From CAVQGM01 sp963712065 (lineage in GTDB: Bacteria; Actinomycetota; Acidimicrobiia; Acidimicrobiales; Acidimicrobilacustridaceae), in assembly GCA_963712065.1 (NCBI GenBank), contig CAVQGM010000002.1, positions 1,488,001 to 1,552,000 of the forward strand: DNA of 64,000 nt. Direction: 5' to 3'. Below the pieces are notes generated by a model that ran no database searches, had not been told where the DNA came from, and worked only from the letters and a program-made list of their open reading frames with translations. The number at the start of each line of letters is the position of its first letter. Within the stretch, counting starts at the first letter, position 1. The position numbers were made by a program, and so were the translations under genes. Below, one piece after another: positions 27,320 to 34,927 of this stretch.

Positions 27320-29638
27320 TCAGACGGTGCGACAGCCGACCAGCGGGTCGACGACGCCGGGGCCCACGTTGACCGCGTAGGCGCAGACCTGCCGGGATCC
27401 GGGGGCCACGGGCAGGTCGACGACGTAGCCGTGGTTCGACCCGAGGCCGAAGGCGGCGCCCACGTCGGGACGGGGCGCGGCCGCCGTGAAGGCGCCCGCC
27501 GGCGCGCCGTCCACGGTGAACCGAACGTCGATCGGCGAGGTGGTGTCGGGGTCGAGGACCCAGCCCGAGATCCGGGCCGTGGTCGGGTCGGGTCGCGACG
27601 CGCCGTCGACCGAGCCGCGCGGGGTGCCCGTCACCCGCACGGTGCGACAACCGATCACCCGGTTGACGCCCGGACCGGTGTCGATCCCCCACGCGCAGAC
27701 CTGGTGGTCGCCGTCGCCGACACCGGCCAGCGTGCCGGCGAAGCCGTGGCCGCTGCCGTAGCCGGGGAAGGCGGCGGCGATGTCGGGGCGGGACCCGTCG
27801 GCGCGGAGGGCCTGGCTGAACCGGCCGTCGACGTAGACGTGCACGTCGATCGGGCCGGTGCTGTCGGGATCGAGGGCCCAGCCCGCCACCCGGAGGGCCC
27901 CGTCGACGGTGACGGCGTCGAGGCTTCCCACGGGGTCGGCGGGGTTCTGCACGGTGCGACAGCCGAGCACGGGGTTCGTGGTGCCGGTGCCGACGTTGAC
28001 GGCGAAGGCGCACACCTGGTGCGATCCGCCACCGACGCCGTCGATGCGGAGCCGGTAGCCGCGGTTCGGGCCGAACGTCGGGTGGAGGGAGGCGACGTCA
28101 CCGCGTGGCCGGTCGGTGGTGGCCACGCCGCCGAATCGTCCGTCGACGTAGACGTGCACGTCGATCGGCCCCTTGGTGTCGGCATCGAGGGCCCAGCCGT
28201 CGATCGTCAGGGTGCCCACCCCCGCCTGCACGCCGTCGAGCGATCCGATCGGGTTCGGGCCGAGCACGTCCACCCACTTGCAGCCGAGCGGGAGGTTGCC
28301 GCTGCCGGAGCCGACGTTGATGGCCCAGGCGCAGAGCTGGTGTCCACCGGGCGAGACCCCGGCGAGCTGCTCGTCGAAGCCCGTGTTCGCCGCCGCGGTC
28401 AGGCGGAGCGCGGCGTCGACGTCGGGGCGGGGGTCCCCGGTGGAGGCGACCCTGGCGAAGGCCCCGTCGAGGTAGAGGTGCACGTCGGTGGCCCCGACGG
28501 CGTCGGGATCGACCGCCCATCCGGTTGCCTGCACGACGCCCTTGGCCGGCGACCGGACCACGTCGAGGCTGCCGATCGGGTTGCCGACGACGGTGCGGCA
28601 GCCGAGCAGCGGGTTGGTGGTGCCGGTGCGGGTGTTGATGGCGAAGGCGCACACCTGGTGCTGACCCGGGCCGACGGGGACGTCGCCGGCGAGCCCGTGG
28701 TCGTTGCCCCAGCCCGGCCACGCCCGGCCCACGTCGGGACGGGGGGCGCTCGCCTTCAGGACCTTGCCGAGCGCCCCGTCGACGTAGACGTGCACGTCGA
28801 TGGGATCGGTCGTGTCGGGGTCGATCGCCCACCCGTTCACGCGGATGGCACCCGGGATCCGCTCGGCCACGTCGAGGCTGCCGAACGGGTTGCCCGCGGC
28901 CGCGTTCGAACCGCCGAGCAGCGCGTTCAGGTTGGCGTCCGGGCAGCAGAAGCGGTTGATGTCGGCATCGCCCACGATGCCCGAGACGCGCCCGGTCTCC
29001 GTGTACTGCCAGAACGTCCAGCCGCCCCACGGAGAGGGCACGGCGCCGGGCTGGGTCGCGGTCGTGTACCACGGCATCCAGAGCCGATAGCCGGCGAGCG
29101 CGCTGGTGGACCGGAGCGCGTCCTTCCAGAAGTAGTACCCGAGGTAGATCATCGGGTCGCGACCGGTGAGGCGGCGAACCTCCTCCAACCAGGTGCGGGC
29201 CCAGTTCACCACGTCACCGGCGGCGAGGCCCCCGGTCTCCTCGAGGTCGAGCACCGGGGGGAGGTCGGTCGGTCCGTTCATGGGCCCGGTGACCGACACG
29301 AAGTAGCGGGCCTGGTCCACGGCCGTGGACAGCGGCCACGCGGGCCGGGCGTAGTGGTAGGTCCCCCGCAGGAGGCCGGCGTTGCGGATGCCGGCCCAGT
29401 CGGTCGCGAAGTACGGGTTGACGTACGACGTGCCCTCGGTCGACTTCACGTAGGCGAACGAGTGACCGTCGGCCCGCACCGCCCGCCAGTCGATGGCGGC
29501 CCCACCGGGGTGCTGCCAGGACGCGACGTCGACGCCGGTGGCGGCGCCGGCCGGCATCGCCGCGGCGACCAGGGAGACCACGACGACGAGGACGACCGCG
29601 CCGAGCGCAGTGGCTCCCCGTCCGACGTTCGTGCCCAT
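27320..29638 (-). CDS. Secreted GH25 lysozyme-like hydrolase with five C-terminal repeat modules
   Basis: A 772-residue protein from the ATG at 29638, which follows GAGAGGAG by eight bases; the upstream extension is nonsense. Residues about 10-35 are a signal peptide ending 'AAAMPAGAA'. Residues about 38-225 are a GH25 muramidase: 'TGVDVASWQHPGGAAIDW' (first Asp), 'YVKSTEGTSYVNPYF', 'GTYHYARPAW' and 'DLPPVLDLEETGG' (catalytic acids). GH25 enzymes cleave the MurNAc-GlcNAc bond of peptidoglycan. The rest is five modules of 101-109 residues with 'GWAIDPDT', 'DVHVYVDG' and paired cysteines ('HQVCAFAIN', 'LGCRTV'), probably wall- or glycan-binding. A sister protein at 30921 carries three more. Confidence 0.85.
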   Translation of the reverse strand: MGTNVGRGATALGAVVLVVVVSLVAAAMPAGAATGVDVASWQHPGGAAIDWRAVRADGHSFAYVKSTEGTSYVNPYFATDWAGIRNAGLLRGTYHYARPAWPLSTAVDQARYFVSVTGPMNGPTDLPPVLDLEETGGLAAGDVVNWARTWLEEVRRLTGRDPMIYLGYYFWKDALRSTSALAGYRLWMPWYTTATQPGAVPSPWGGWTFWQYTETGRVSGIVGDADINRFCCPDANLNALLGGSNAAAGNPFGSLDVAERIPGAIRVNGWAIDPDTTDPIDVHVYVDGALGKVLKASAPRPDVGRAWPGWGNDHGLAGDVPVGPGQHQVCAFAINTRTGTTNPLLGCRTVVGNPIGSLDVVRSPAKGVVQATGWAVDPDAVGATDVHLYLDGAFARVASTGDPRPDVDAALRLTAAANTGFDEQLAGVSPGGHQLCAWAINVGSGSGNLPLGCKWVDVLGPNPIGSLDGVQAGVGTLTIDGWALDADTKGPIDVHVYVDGRFGGVATTDRPRGDVASLHPTFGPNRGYRLRIDGVGGGSHQVCAFAVNVGTGTTNPVLGCRTVQNPADPVGSLDAVTVDGALRVAGWALDPDSTGPIDVHVYVDGRFSQALRADGSRPDIAAAFPGYGSGHGFAGTLAGVGDGDHQVCAWGIDTGPGVNRVIGCRTVRVTGTPRGSVDGASRPDPTTARISGWVLDPDTTSPIDVRFTVDGAPAGAFTAAAPRPDVGAAFGLGSNHGYVVDLPVAPGSRQVCAYAVNVGPGVVDPLVGCRTV
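27323..28891 (-). repeat. Five tandem protein modules of about 101-109 codons in the GH25 gene
   Basis: Module starts at 28891, 28582, 28255, 27937 and 27625 (minus strand); the last ends at 27323. Each opens with P-(F/I/V/R)-G-S-(L/V)-D, has G-W-x-(L/I/V)-D-(P/A)-D at about 20, V-(D-G) at about 40, R-(P/G)-D-(V/I) at about 55, and a cysteine pair near the end. Confidence 0.85.
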
Positions 29639-29685
29639 GTCGCTGGCTCCTCTCGACCGACCGGCCATCGCCGGCGGCACCCTGT

Positions 29686-29713
29686 GGTCGGTGGTCGGTG
29701 GTCGGCGGTCGGT
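29686..29713. repeat. Short tandem repeat, 4 x 7 bp
   Basis: Four copies of ggtcggt (the third ends in c) in the spacer between rfbA and the GH25 gene. Low-complexity; no function seen. Confidence 0.5.
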
Positions 29714-29759
29714 GGATGATCGGCAGACGGCGACGAGCCCTTGAGGGAGCAACGGCGCG

Positions 29760-30857
29760 CTACTCGAAGTCGACCTGGGAGTGGTCGCCGAGCATGAGCC
29801 GAGCGGCGCGGGGCCGCTGCCGGGACCGCTTGACCAGGACCTGCTTGCCGATCAGCGAGTCCTCGATGCGGGGGATCCCGACGATGGTGCTCTGCTCCAA
29901 CACGATCGAGTGCTCGATCTCGGTGTCGACGACCTCGCAGTCGAAGCTGATGGACGTGTAGGGGCCGACGTAGCTGTCGCGCAGCACCGTGCGCCGGCCG
30001 ATGACCGCCGGACCGCGCACCGTCGATCCCTCGACGACGGCGCCCTCCTCGATGACGACCCGACCCTCGATGCGCGACGCCTCGTCGACCAGGCCGTCGA
30101 TGCGTCCCTCGATGGTCTCGAGCACCAGGCGGTTCCCCTCGAGGAGCGGCATCAGCTTGCCGGTGTCGATCCACCAGCCGTCCACGACCTCGTGCCGCAC
30201 ACGCCGGCCGCGGTCGATGAGCCACTGGATGGCGTCGGTGATCTCGAGCTCGCCGCGCGCCGACGGCTCGATGGCCCGGACCGCCTCGTGGATCTCGGGG
30301 TCGAACAGGTAGACGCCGACGAGGGCGAGGTCGGAGGGTGGGTCGGCCGGCTTCTCGACCAGGCGCACCACGCCGCCGTCGGCGTCGAGCTCGGCCACGC
30401 CGAAGCGCTGCGGGTCGGGTACGCGAGCGAGGAGGATCTGGGCGGCCGGGGCCTCGCCGGCGCCGCCGCCGGCGGCCTGGCGGCGCTCGGCCTCGAAGGC
30501 GTCGACGAACTCCTTGATCCCCTGGCGGAGGAGGTTGTCACCCAGGTACATGACGAAGTCGTCGTCGCCGAGGAAGTCGCGGGCGATCAGGACGCAGTGG
30601 GCGAGGCCGAGCGGCTCGTCCTGGCGGATGTAGGTGACCTCGACGCCCCACTCGGCACCGTCGCCCACGGCCGCCTCGATCTCGTCGGCGGTGTCGCCGA
30701 CGATGATGCCGATCTCGGTGATGCCGGCCTCGGCCATGTCCTCGATGCCGAAGAACAGGATCGGCTTGTTGGCCACCGGCACGAGCTGCTTGGCGCTCGT
30801 GTGGGTGATCGGACGCAGCCGGGTCCCGGCTCCCCCGGAGAGGATGAGTCCCTTCAC
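29760..30857 (-). CDS. rfbA: Glucose-1-phosphate thymidylyltransferase, long RmlA type with beta-helix domain
   Basis: A 365-residue nucleotidyltransferase: 'MKGLILSGGAGTRLRPITH' (pyrophosphorylase signature), 'KQLVPVANKPILFFGIEDM', 'FVMYLGDNLL' (metal Asp), 'VRLVEKPADPPSDLALVGVY' and 'DGWWIDTGK'. Residues after about 250 are a left-handed beta-helix ('VIEEGAVVEGSTVRGPAVIG'), which marks the long form found in actinobacteria rather than the short RmlA. It makes dTDP-glucose from glucose-1-phosphate and dTTP. The GTG at 30857 is chosen because the family starts there; the 15 codons upstream do not align. Confidence 0.88.
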   Translation of the reverse strand: MKGLILSGGAGTRLRPITHTSAKQLVPVANKPILFFGIEDMAEAGITEIGIIVGDTADEIEAAVGDGAEWGVEVTYIRQDEPLGLAHCVLIARDFLGDDDFVMYLGDNLLRQGIKEFVDAFEAERRQAAGGGAGEAPAAQILLARVPDPQRFGVAELDADGGVVRLVEKPADPPSDLALVGVYLFDPEIHEAVRAIEPSARGELEITDAIQWLIDRGRRVRHEVVDGWWIDTGKLMPLLEGNRLVLETIEGRIDGLVDEASRIEGRVVIEEGAVVEGSTVRGPAVIGRRTVLRDSYVGPYTSISFDCEVVDTEIEHSIVLEQSTIVGIPRIEDSLIGKQVLVKRSRQRPRAARLMLGDHSQVDFE

Positions 30858-30920
30858 CTGCGAGTGTCTAGCAGAGCGGAGCGTGGCGCCCCGGCGCGCC
30901 ACGCCGCCCGAGCGGGGGTC

Positions 30921-32828
30921 TCACAGGGTCCGGCACCCGAGGACCGGGTTGGTGGTCGAGGACCCCACGTCGATGGCGAACACGCACACCTGCGACGACG
31001 CCGGGGCGGCCACGGTCACGCCGTAGCCGTGCAGGGGCCCGAAGCCCGGGTGGGCGTTGCCCACGTCGGTGCGGTTGAGCCCGGCGGTCACCGCCGCCGC
31101 GAACCGGCCGTTGACCCAGACGTGCACGTCGATGGGGGCGGTGGTGTCGGGATCGATGGCCCAGCCGAGGAGGCTGACGCCGGCGGGGACGCGCGATGCG
31201 TCGTCGAGCGAGCCGAACGGGGTGCCGCTCGGCACGTTCACGGTGCGGCAGCCGAAGATCGAGCCCGAGCCGCCGCCGGCCGCGTTCGGGGCGGCGGCGC
31301 ACACGGTCCTGGTGCCCGGCGAGGCGGGCACGTCGACGCGGTAGCCGTGGTTCGGTCCCCACCCCGGGTGGGCGCCCTCGACGTCGGGGCGGGGCGAGTC
31401 GGCGACGACCTGGCCGGCGGGCACGCCGTCGACCGTGAACCTCACCGTGACCGGGCCCGTCGTGTCGGGGTCGATCCCCCACCCCGAGACCCGCACCCCG
31501 TTGCCGATCGGGGTGGCGGTGTCGTAGGCGCCGAACACGTCGCCCGACAGCACGAGGCTGCGACACCCGAGGACGGTGTTGCCGGTGCCGAACGGCCCGA
31601 CGTTGATGGCGAACGAGCACACGTTCTGGGTGCCGCCCCCGAGGCCGTCGATGCGGGTGGTGAACCCGTGCCGGTCGCCGTAGCCGGGCACGACGGCGGC
31701 CACGTCGGTGCGACCCCGGTCGGCGGTGACCACCGAGCGGAGCACGCCGTTCACGTAGGTGTGCACCGCCACCGGGTCGTTGGTGTCGGGGTCGATCGCC
31801 CAGCCGGACGCCGTGATGCTGCCGCGACCGCCGGTGGCGGCATCGAGGCTGCCGAACGGATCACCGACCTTCGGTCCCCAGGGGGTGGAGGCCACTCGGG
31901 CGCCGGTGCTGCAGTCGCCCTTGCCGGCCGTGCGATCGCAGAACGACACGCCGCTGCTCCAGACCAGGCTGGTGCGGGCGTTGGCGGTGGTCGGCTTGTC
32001 GGCCCGGATGGTGGTGCCGTAGCCGGTGTCCTCCTTGGCCCAGATCCGGTGCTCGCGGCCGTTGGCATCGACCACGTAGAACGGCGCCGTGATCGGACTC
32101 GGGCCGTAGGTCGCGCCGCGCCAGGACGCGAAGCCCTGGGCCTTCGCCGGATCGACGAACGAGCACGGGACGGTGCCGAGCCCGGCCACGGTGCACGATC
32201 GGAACTCCATGCCCCCCTCCCGGCCGACCGCCGGGTCGAGGGTCAGGTTGCGCAGCGACGTGCCATCGAAGATCGTCTGGTAGATCGTCTCGCAGACACC
32301 GCTGGTGCAGCCGTACCACAGGGCCCACACGTAGGCCCGACGGGCGGCGGCCGTGGGCTGGCTCGCCCCCCGGCACCACCGGTCGGCCATGGTGGTGGCG
32401 GCCTGGGCCGCCGAGGTCCACGTGCTGACGGCGGTGGCGGCGTTGAGGTTCCATCCGCCGGCCGAGTCGAACTGCCACATGCCGACACCCGGGTGCCAGA
32501 AGGCGCTGCGGTACGGCGTGGCGGTGTTGCCGAACGCGTAGAGCCCCGACTGGGCGTCCCAGCGGCTGAGCGTCATCGGCGACGGAGCCTGTTCCCCAGG
32601 CGCACCGGTCTCGGGGTAGACGGGGGCCAGCATGAGGGCGGCGAGCTGGGGACCGGTCAGGCCGCAGGCCTTCATCTGCTCCGCCCAGAAGGTCACGTCG
32701 CCGAACGGCGCGGCGCCCTGGCCCTTGGCCCCGGCGGGAGACGCCGGCGCGCCGACGGGCAGGACGCCGCCCACCGCCAGGACGGCCAGGGCACCAGCCA
32801 CGAGCAGGCGGCGGACGCGGCCGGTCAT
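30921..32828 (-). CDS. Secreted lysozyme-like protein with three repeat modules
   Basis: About 635 residues. The ATG at 32828 overlaps the stop of the upstream lipoprotein gene (ATGA). An N-terminal signal peptide ends near 'GAPASPAGA'. Residues about 45-165 resemble a lysozyme/transglycosylase fold: 'WAEQMKACGLTGPQLAALML', 'PVYPETGAP' (candidate catalytic Glu), 'HPGVGMWQFDSAGGWNLNAA'. I do not know the exact family. Residues about 170-320 contain several cysteines. The C-terminus is three copies of the module found in the GH25 protein at 27320. Both genes flank rfbA, implying they act on the same wall or glycan. Confidence 0.72.
   Translation of the reverse strand: MTGRVRRLLVAGALAVLAVGGVLPVGAPASPAGAKGQGAAPFGDVTFWAEQMKACGLTGPQLAALMLAPVYPETGAPGEQAPSPMTLSRWDAQSGLYAFGNTATPYRSAFWHPGVGMWQFDSAGGWNLNAATAVSTWTSAAQAATTMADRWCRGASQPTAAARRAYVWALWYGCTSGVCETIYQTIFDGTSLRNLTLDPAVGREGGMEFRSCTVAGLGTVPCSFVDPAKAQGFASWRGATYGPSPITAPFYVVDANGREHRIWAKEDTGYGTTIRADKPTTANARTSLVWSSGVSFCDRTAGKGDCSTGARVASTPWGPKVGDPFGSLDAATGGRGSITASGWAIDPDTNDPVAVHTYVNGVLRSVVTADRGRTDVAAVVPGYGDRHGFTTRIDGLGGGTQNVCSFAINVGPFGTGNTVLGCRSLVLSGDVFGAYDTATPIGNGVRVSGWGIDPDTTGPVTVRFTVDGVPAGQVVADSPRPDVEGAHPGWGPNHGYRVDVPASPGTRTVCAAAPNAAGGGSGSIFGCRTVNVPSGTPFGSLDDASRVPAGVSLLGWAIDPDTTAPIDVHVWVNGRFAAAVTAGLNRTDVGNAHPGFGPLHGYGVTVAAPASSQVCVFAIDVGSSTTNPVLGCRTL
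30924..31862 (-). repeat. Three tandem protein modules of the same family as in the GH25 gene
   Basis: Module starts at 31862, 31541 and 31223 (minus strand), ending at 30924. Each has 'GW(A/G)IDPDT' and a C-terminal cysteine pair ending 'GCR(S/T)(L/V)'. Confidence 0.85.
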
Positions 32829-33427
32829 CCCGACCACGCGCCGGTCTCGGCGGTCGCCCCGTCGAGCCGGGGCGCGACCTCGGGGTCGGCGACGACGACC
32901 AGCACGTCGGCGCTCTCGCCCGGCGCCAGCGAGGCGAGCGGCGTACCCAGCGGGTCGATGGCGGCGGCCGAGGCCGTGTGGATCACCGCGCCGGCGGCAT
33001 CCCTCCAGGTGACCACCACGGTGGGCGAGACGATGGCGGCGGTGCCGGTGTTGGTCATCGACCCGTACACCAGGTGCGGCTTCGGGCCCGTCTCCGGATC
33101 GGCGTAGAACGGCAGCTGCACCGGCCGACCGTCGCCGTAGGGCCGGGTCCAGTAGGTGGCGACCGTGGCGGAGGCCGGCGTGCCCGCCGGCGGTGCCGTC
33201 GTCGTGGGCGCGACGTCGGTGGTCGGCGCCGTCGTCGGGGCCGCCGTCGGGGCGGTGGGCGAGCCGGTCGTCGGTGCCGTCGTCGACGAGGTGCCCGACG
33301 GGGCCGGCTCGGAGGCCCGGGTGGCGCTCACCTCGCGTCGCCGTCGCCGTCGTCGGCGCAGGCGCCGAGCGTGAGCACGGCGGCGAGGGCGCACGCGCCG
33401 AGCAGGAGGGAGCGAGGGGAAGGGCAC
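32825..33427 (-). CDS. Lipoprotein with Thr/Pro-rich linker (signal peptide hidden by two frameshifts)
   Basis: Read in one frame from the GTG at 33427 the N-terminus is an arginine-rich string. Between about 33410 and 33332 the next frame reads 'LLLGACALAAVLTLGACADD', a hydrophobic stretch with a lipobox (L-G-A-C) and acidic residues after the cysteine. Removing one base near 33410 and adding one near 33332 gives a start 'MPFPS', this lipoprotein signal, a Thr/Ala/Pro linker and a roughly 110-residue beta-rich domain ('HLVYGSMTNTGTAAIVSPTV') like extracellular FxLYD/DUF-type domains. A TACCCT box lies eight bases before the GTG. It is first in an operon with the lysozyme-like gene. Function unknown. 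Confidence 0.65.
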   Translation of the reverse strand: MPFPSLPPARRVRPRRRAHARRLRRRRRRRREVSATRASEPAPSGTSSTTAPTTGSPTAPTAAPTTAPTTDVAPTTTAPPAGTPASATVATYWTRPYGDGRPVQLPFYADPETGPKPHLVYGSMTNTGTAAIVSPTVVVTWRDAAGAVIHTASAAAIDPLGTPLASLAPGESADVLVVVADPEVAPRLDGATAETGAWSG

Positions 33428-33435
33428 GGCGCCCG

Positions 33436-33441
33436 AGGGTA
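33436..33441 (-). promoter_or_regulatory. -10 box TACCCT, promoter of the lipoprotein gene
   Basis: TACCCT ends eight bases before the GTG at 33427. Confidence 0.5.
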
Positions 33442-33472
33442 CCAACCGGCGGTCCCCGCCCCGGGGCACCCC

Positions 33473-34789
33473 CTACTGGTCGACCGGGATCTCGGCGACC
33501 GCTTCGCCGAGGTCGACGGCGTGGCCGGCGGCGTGGTGGCGGAGCCGGTTGCGGAGGTTGGCGGCCATCCAGACGAAGGCGACCGCGCTGCCGGCCAGGA
33601 GGCCGAGCTCGACCCGCAGGAACAGGTCGTCGCCGAGGGCGATGACCACCACGAAGGCGACGAGGGCGAGAGCCCAGCCGATCGCCATCCGGGCGTGGGC
33701 GGTGACGGCGACGAGCCCCTGGTCGATGCAGATGGTCGCCATGATCAGCACGAAGGCGGCGGCGAGCAGGGCGAGGTCACGGCTCCCGAGCGAGGTCTCG
33801 GAGCCGAACACCGTGTCGATGAACAGCGGGCCGATGAGGGCGGCGGCGACCGTGGTGAGCACCCCGAAGGCGAGGATGACGATCACGAGCCGGCGGAGGG
33901 CGGCGATGAACTCGTCGAAGTCGCGCTGGTTGGCCAGGCGCGAGAGCTTGGGCAGGAGCGAGGCCAGCACCGCCTGGAAGAGGAACAGCGGGATGCGGGC
34001 GGTCTGCAGGCCGTTGAGGAACACACCGGCGGCTGCCTCCTGCGAGTCGTCGGCGAGGATGCCCACGGCGATGGTGCCGCCCTGGATGAGCAGCGAGAGC
34101 GACACGGTGCCCATCAACAGCCAGCCGAGGGCCCGGGTGATCTCTCCCCAGGGCGCCTCGGGGCCGTGGTCGGCGAGGCCCCGCTGGCGGCCGAGCGCGA
34201 CGAGCACGCCGAGGAACGGCGTGATGGCCAGCACGATGCCGTAGGCGCCGGCGGCGGCCACGCCCACCGCGCCGAGCACGGCGGCGAGGGCGACCCGGCT
34301 CACGCCGTCGGTGCCGAAGAAGAGCGCGTAGGCGTGGAACCGACGGTGCGACGACAGCACGCCGCGGGTCAGGTGGCCGACGGCGAACCCGACCAGGCCC
34401 ACGAGGAAGGCGACGAGGAGCCACGGGTCCTCGCCCAGTGCCTGGTCGACGAGGACGTCGTGCAGCACGCCGACCACGACGACGACGCCGAGGGTGAACG
34501 CGCCGCCGATGGTCGCCGCCCGGCGGATCACCGGACCGGGGCCGAGGCCCCTGGCCCGGCGGGCGCTGACCGCCCGGGCGACCTCCTGTTCGAGGGGCTG
34601 CATGAGCCCGTTGCCGACGGCGAACATGAGGCCCCACAGCACCCCGAGGGCGCTGTAGGCGTCGGCGTCGAGTGCCCGCGAGCTGATGGCGAAGAACGCG
34701 TAGGTCGCGACCCCGCTGATGGCCAGGCCGACACCGACCGAGAGCGCCCCCTCGGGGAGCGGGTTCTCGTCGCGCAACCGGCGCAGCAA
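33473..34789 (-). CDS. Lipid-linked oligosaccharide flippase, Wzx/MATE-like
   Basis: A 438-residue protein with about 12-14 transmembrane helices, for example 'SVGVGLAISGVATYAFFAIS' and 'ILAFGVLTTVAAALIGPLFI', matching polysaccharide biosynthesis (PST/Wzx) transporters that flip undecaprenyl-linked repeats outward. The only start in frame near the conserved part is a weak TTG at 34789. An ATG at 34847, behind a TAGATT box, could be the true start if one base is removed between them, giving about 19 more residues. Finding a flippase as well as Wzm/Wzt means two export routes, or two glycans, in this region. Confidence 0.78.
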   Translation of the reverse strand: MLRRLRDENPLPEGALSVGVGLAISGVATYAFFAISSRALDADAYSALGVLWGLMFAVGNGLMQPLEQEVARAVSARRARGLGPGPVIRRAATIGGAFTLGVVVVVGVLHDVLVDQALGEDPWLLVAFLVGLVGFAVGHLTRGVLSSHRRFHAYALFFGTDGVSRVALAAVLGAVGVAAAGAYGIVLAITPFLGVLVALGRQRGLADHGPEAPWGEITRALGWLLMGTVSLSLLIQGGTIAVGILADDSQEAAAGVFLNGLQTARIPLFLFQAVLASLLPKLSRLANQRDFDEFIAALRRLVIVILAFGVLTTVAAALIGPLFIDTVFGSETSLGSRDLALLAAAFVLIMATICIDQGLVAVTAHARMAIGWALALVAFVVVIALGDDLFLRVELGLLAGSAVAFVWMAANLRNRLRHHAAGHAVDLGEAVAEIPVDQ

Positions 34790-34927
34790 TCGAGGGGGCG
34801 ACAGGGAGATGGCGGGCTCCGAGCTCGAGAACGGTCCCCGCGGGCATCGGGGCTCACCCCGAATCTAGGCGAGCGCCGGTGTCAGGTCGCGATCCTCCGT
34901 GGCGCCCCGCGGGTCGGGCGGGGCCGC

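Noticed and set aside
25841..29719. 1292-residue plus-strand open frame
   Set aside because: Antisense shadow of the rfb and GH25 genes caused by high GC; Gly/Arg/Val-biased and no start signal.
29781..33107. 1108-residue plus-strand open frame
   Set aside because: Same cause: antisense to rfbA, the lysozyme-like gene and the lipoprotein.
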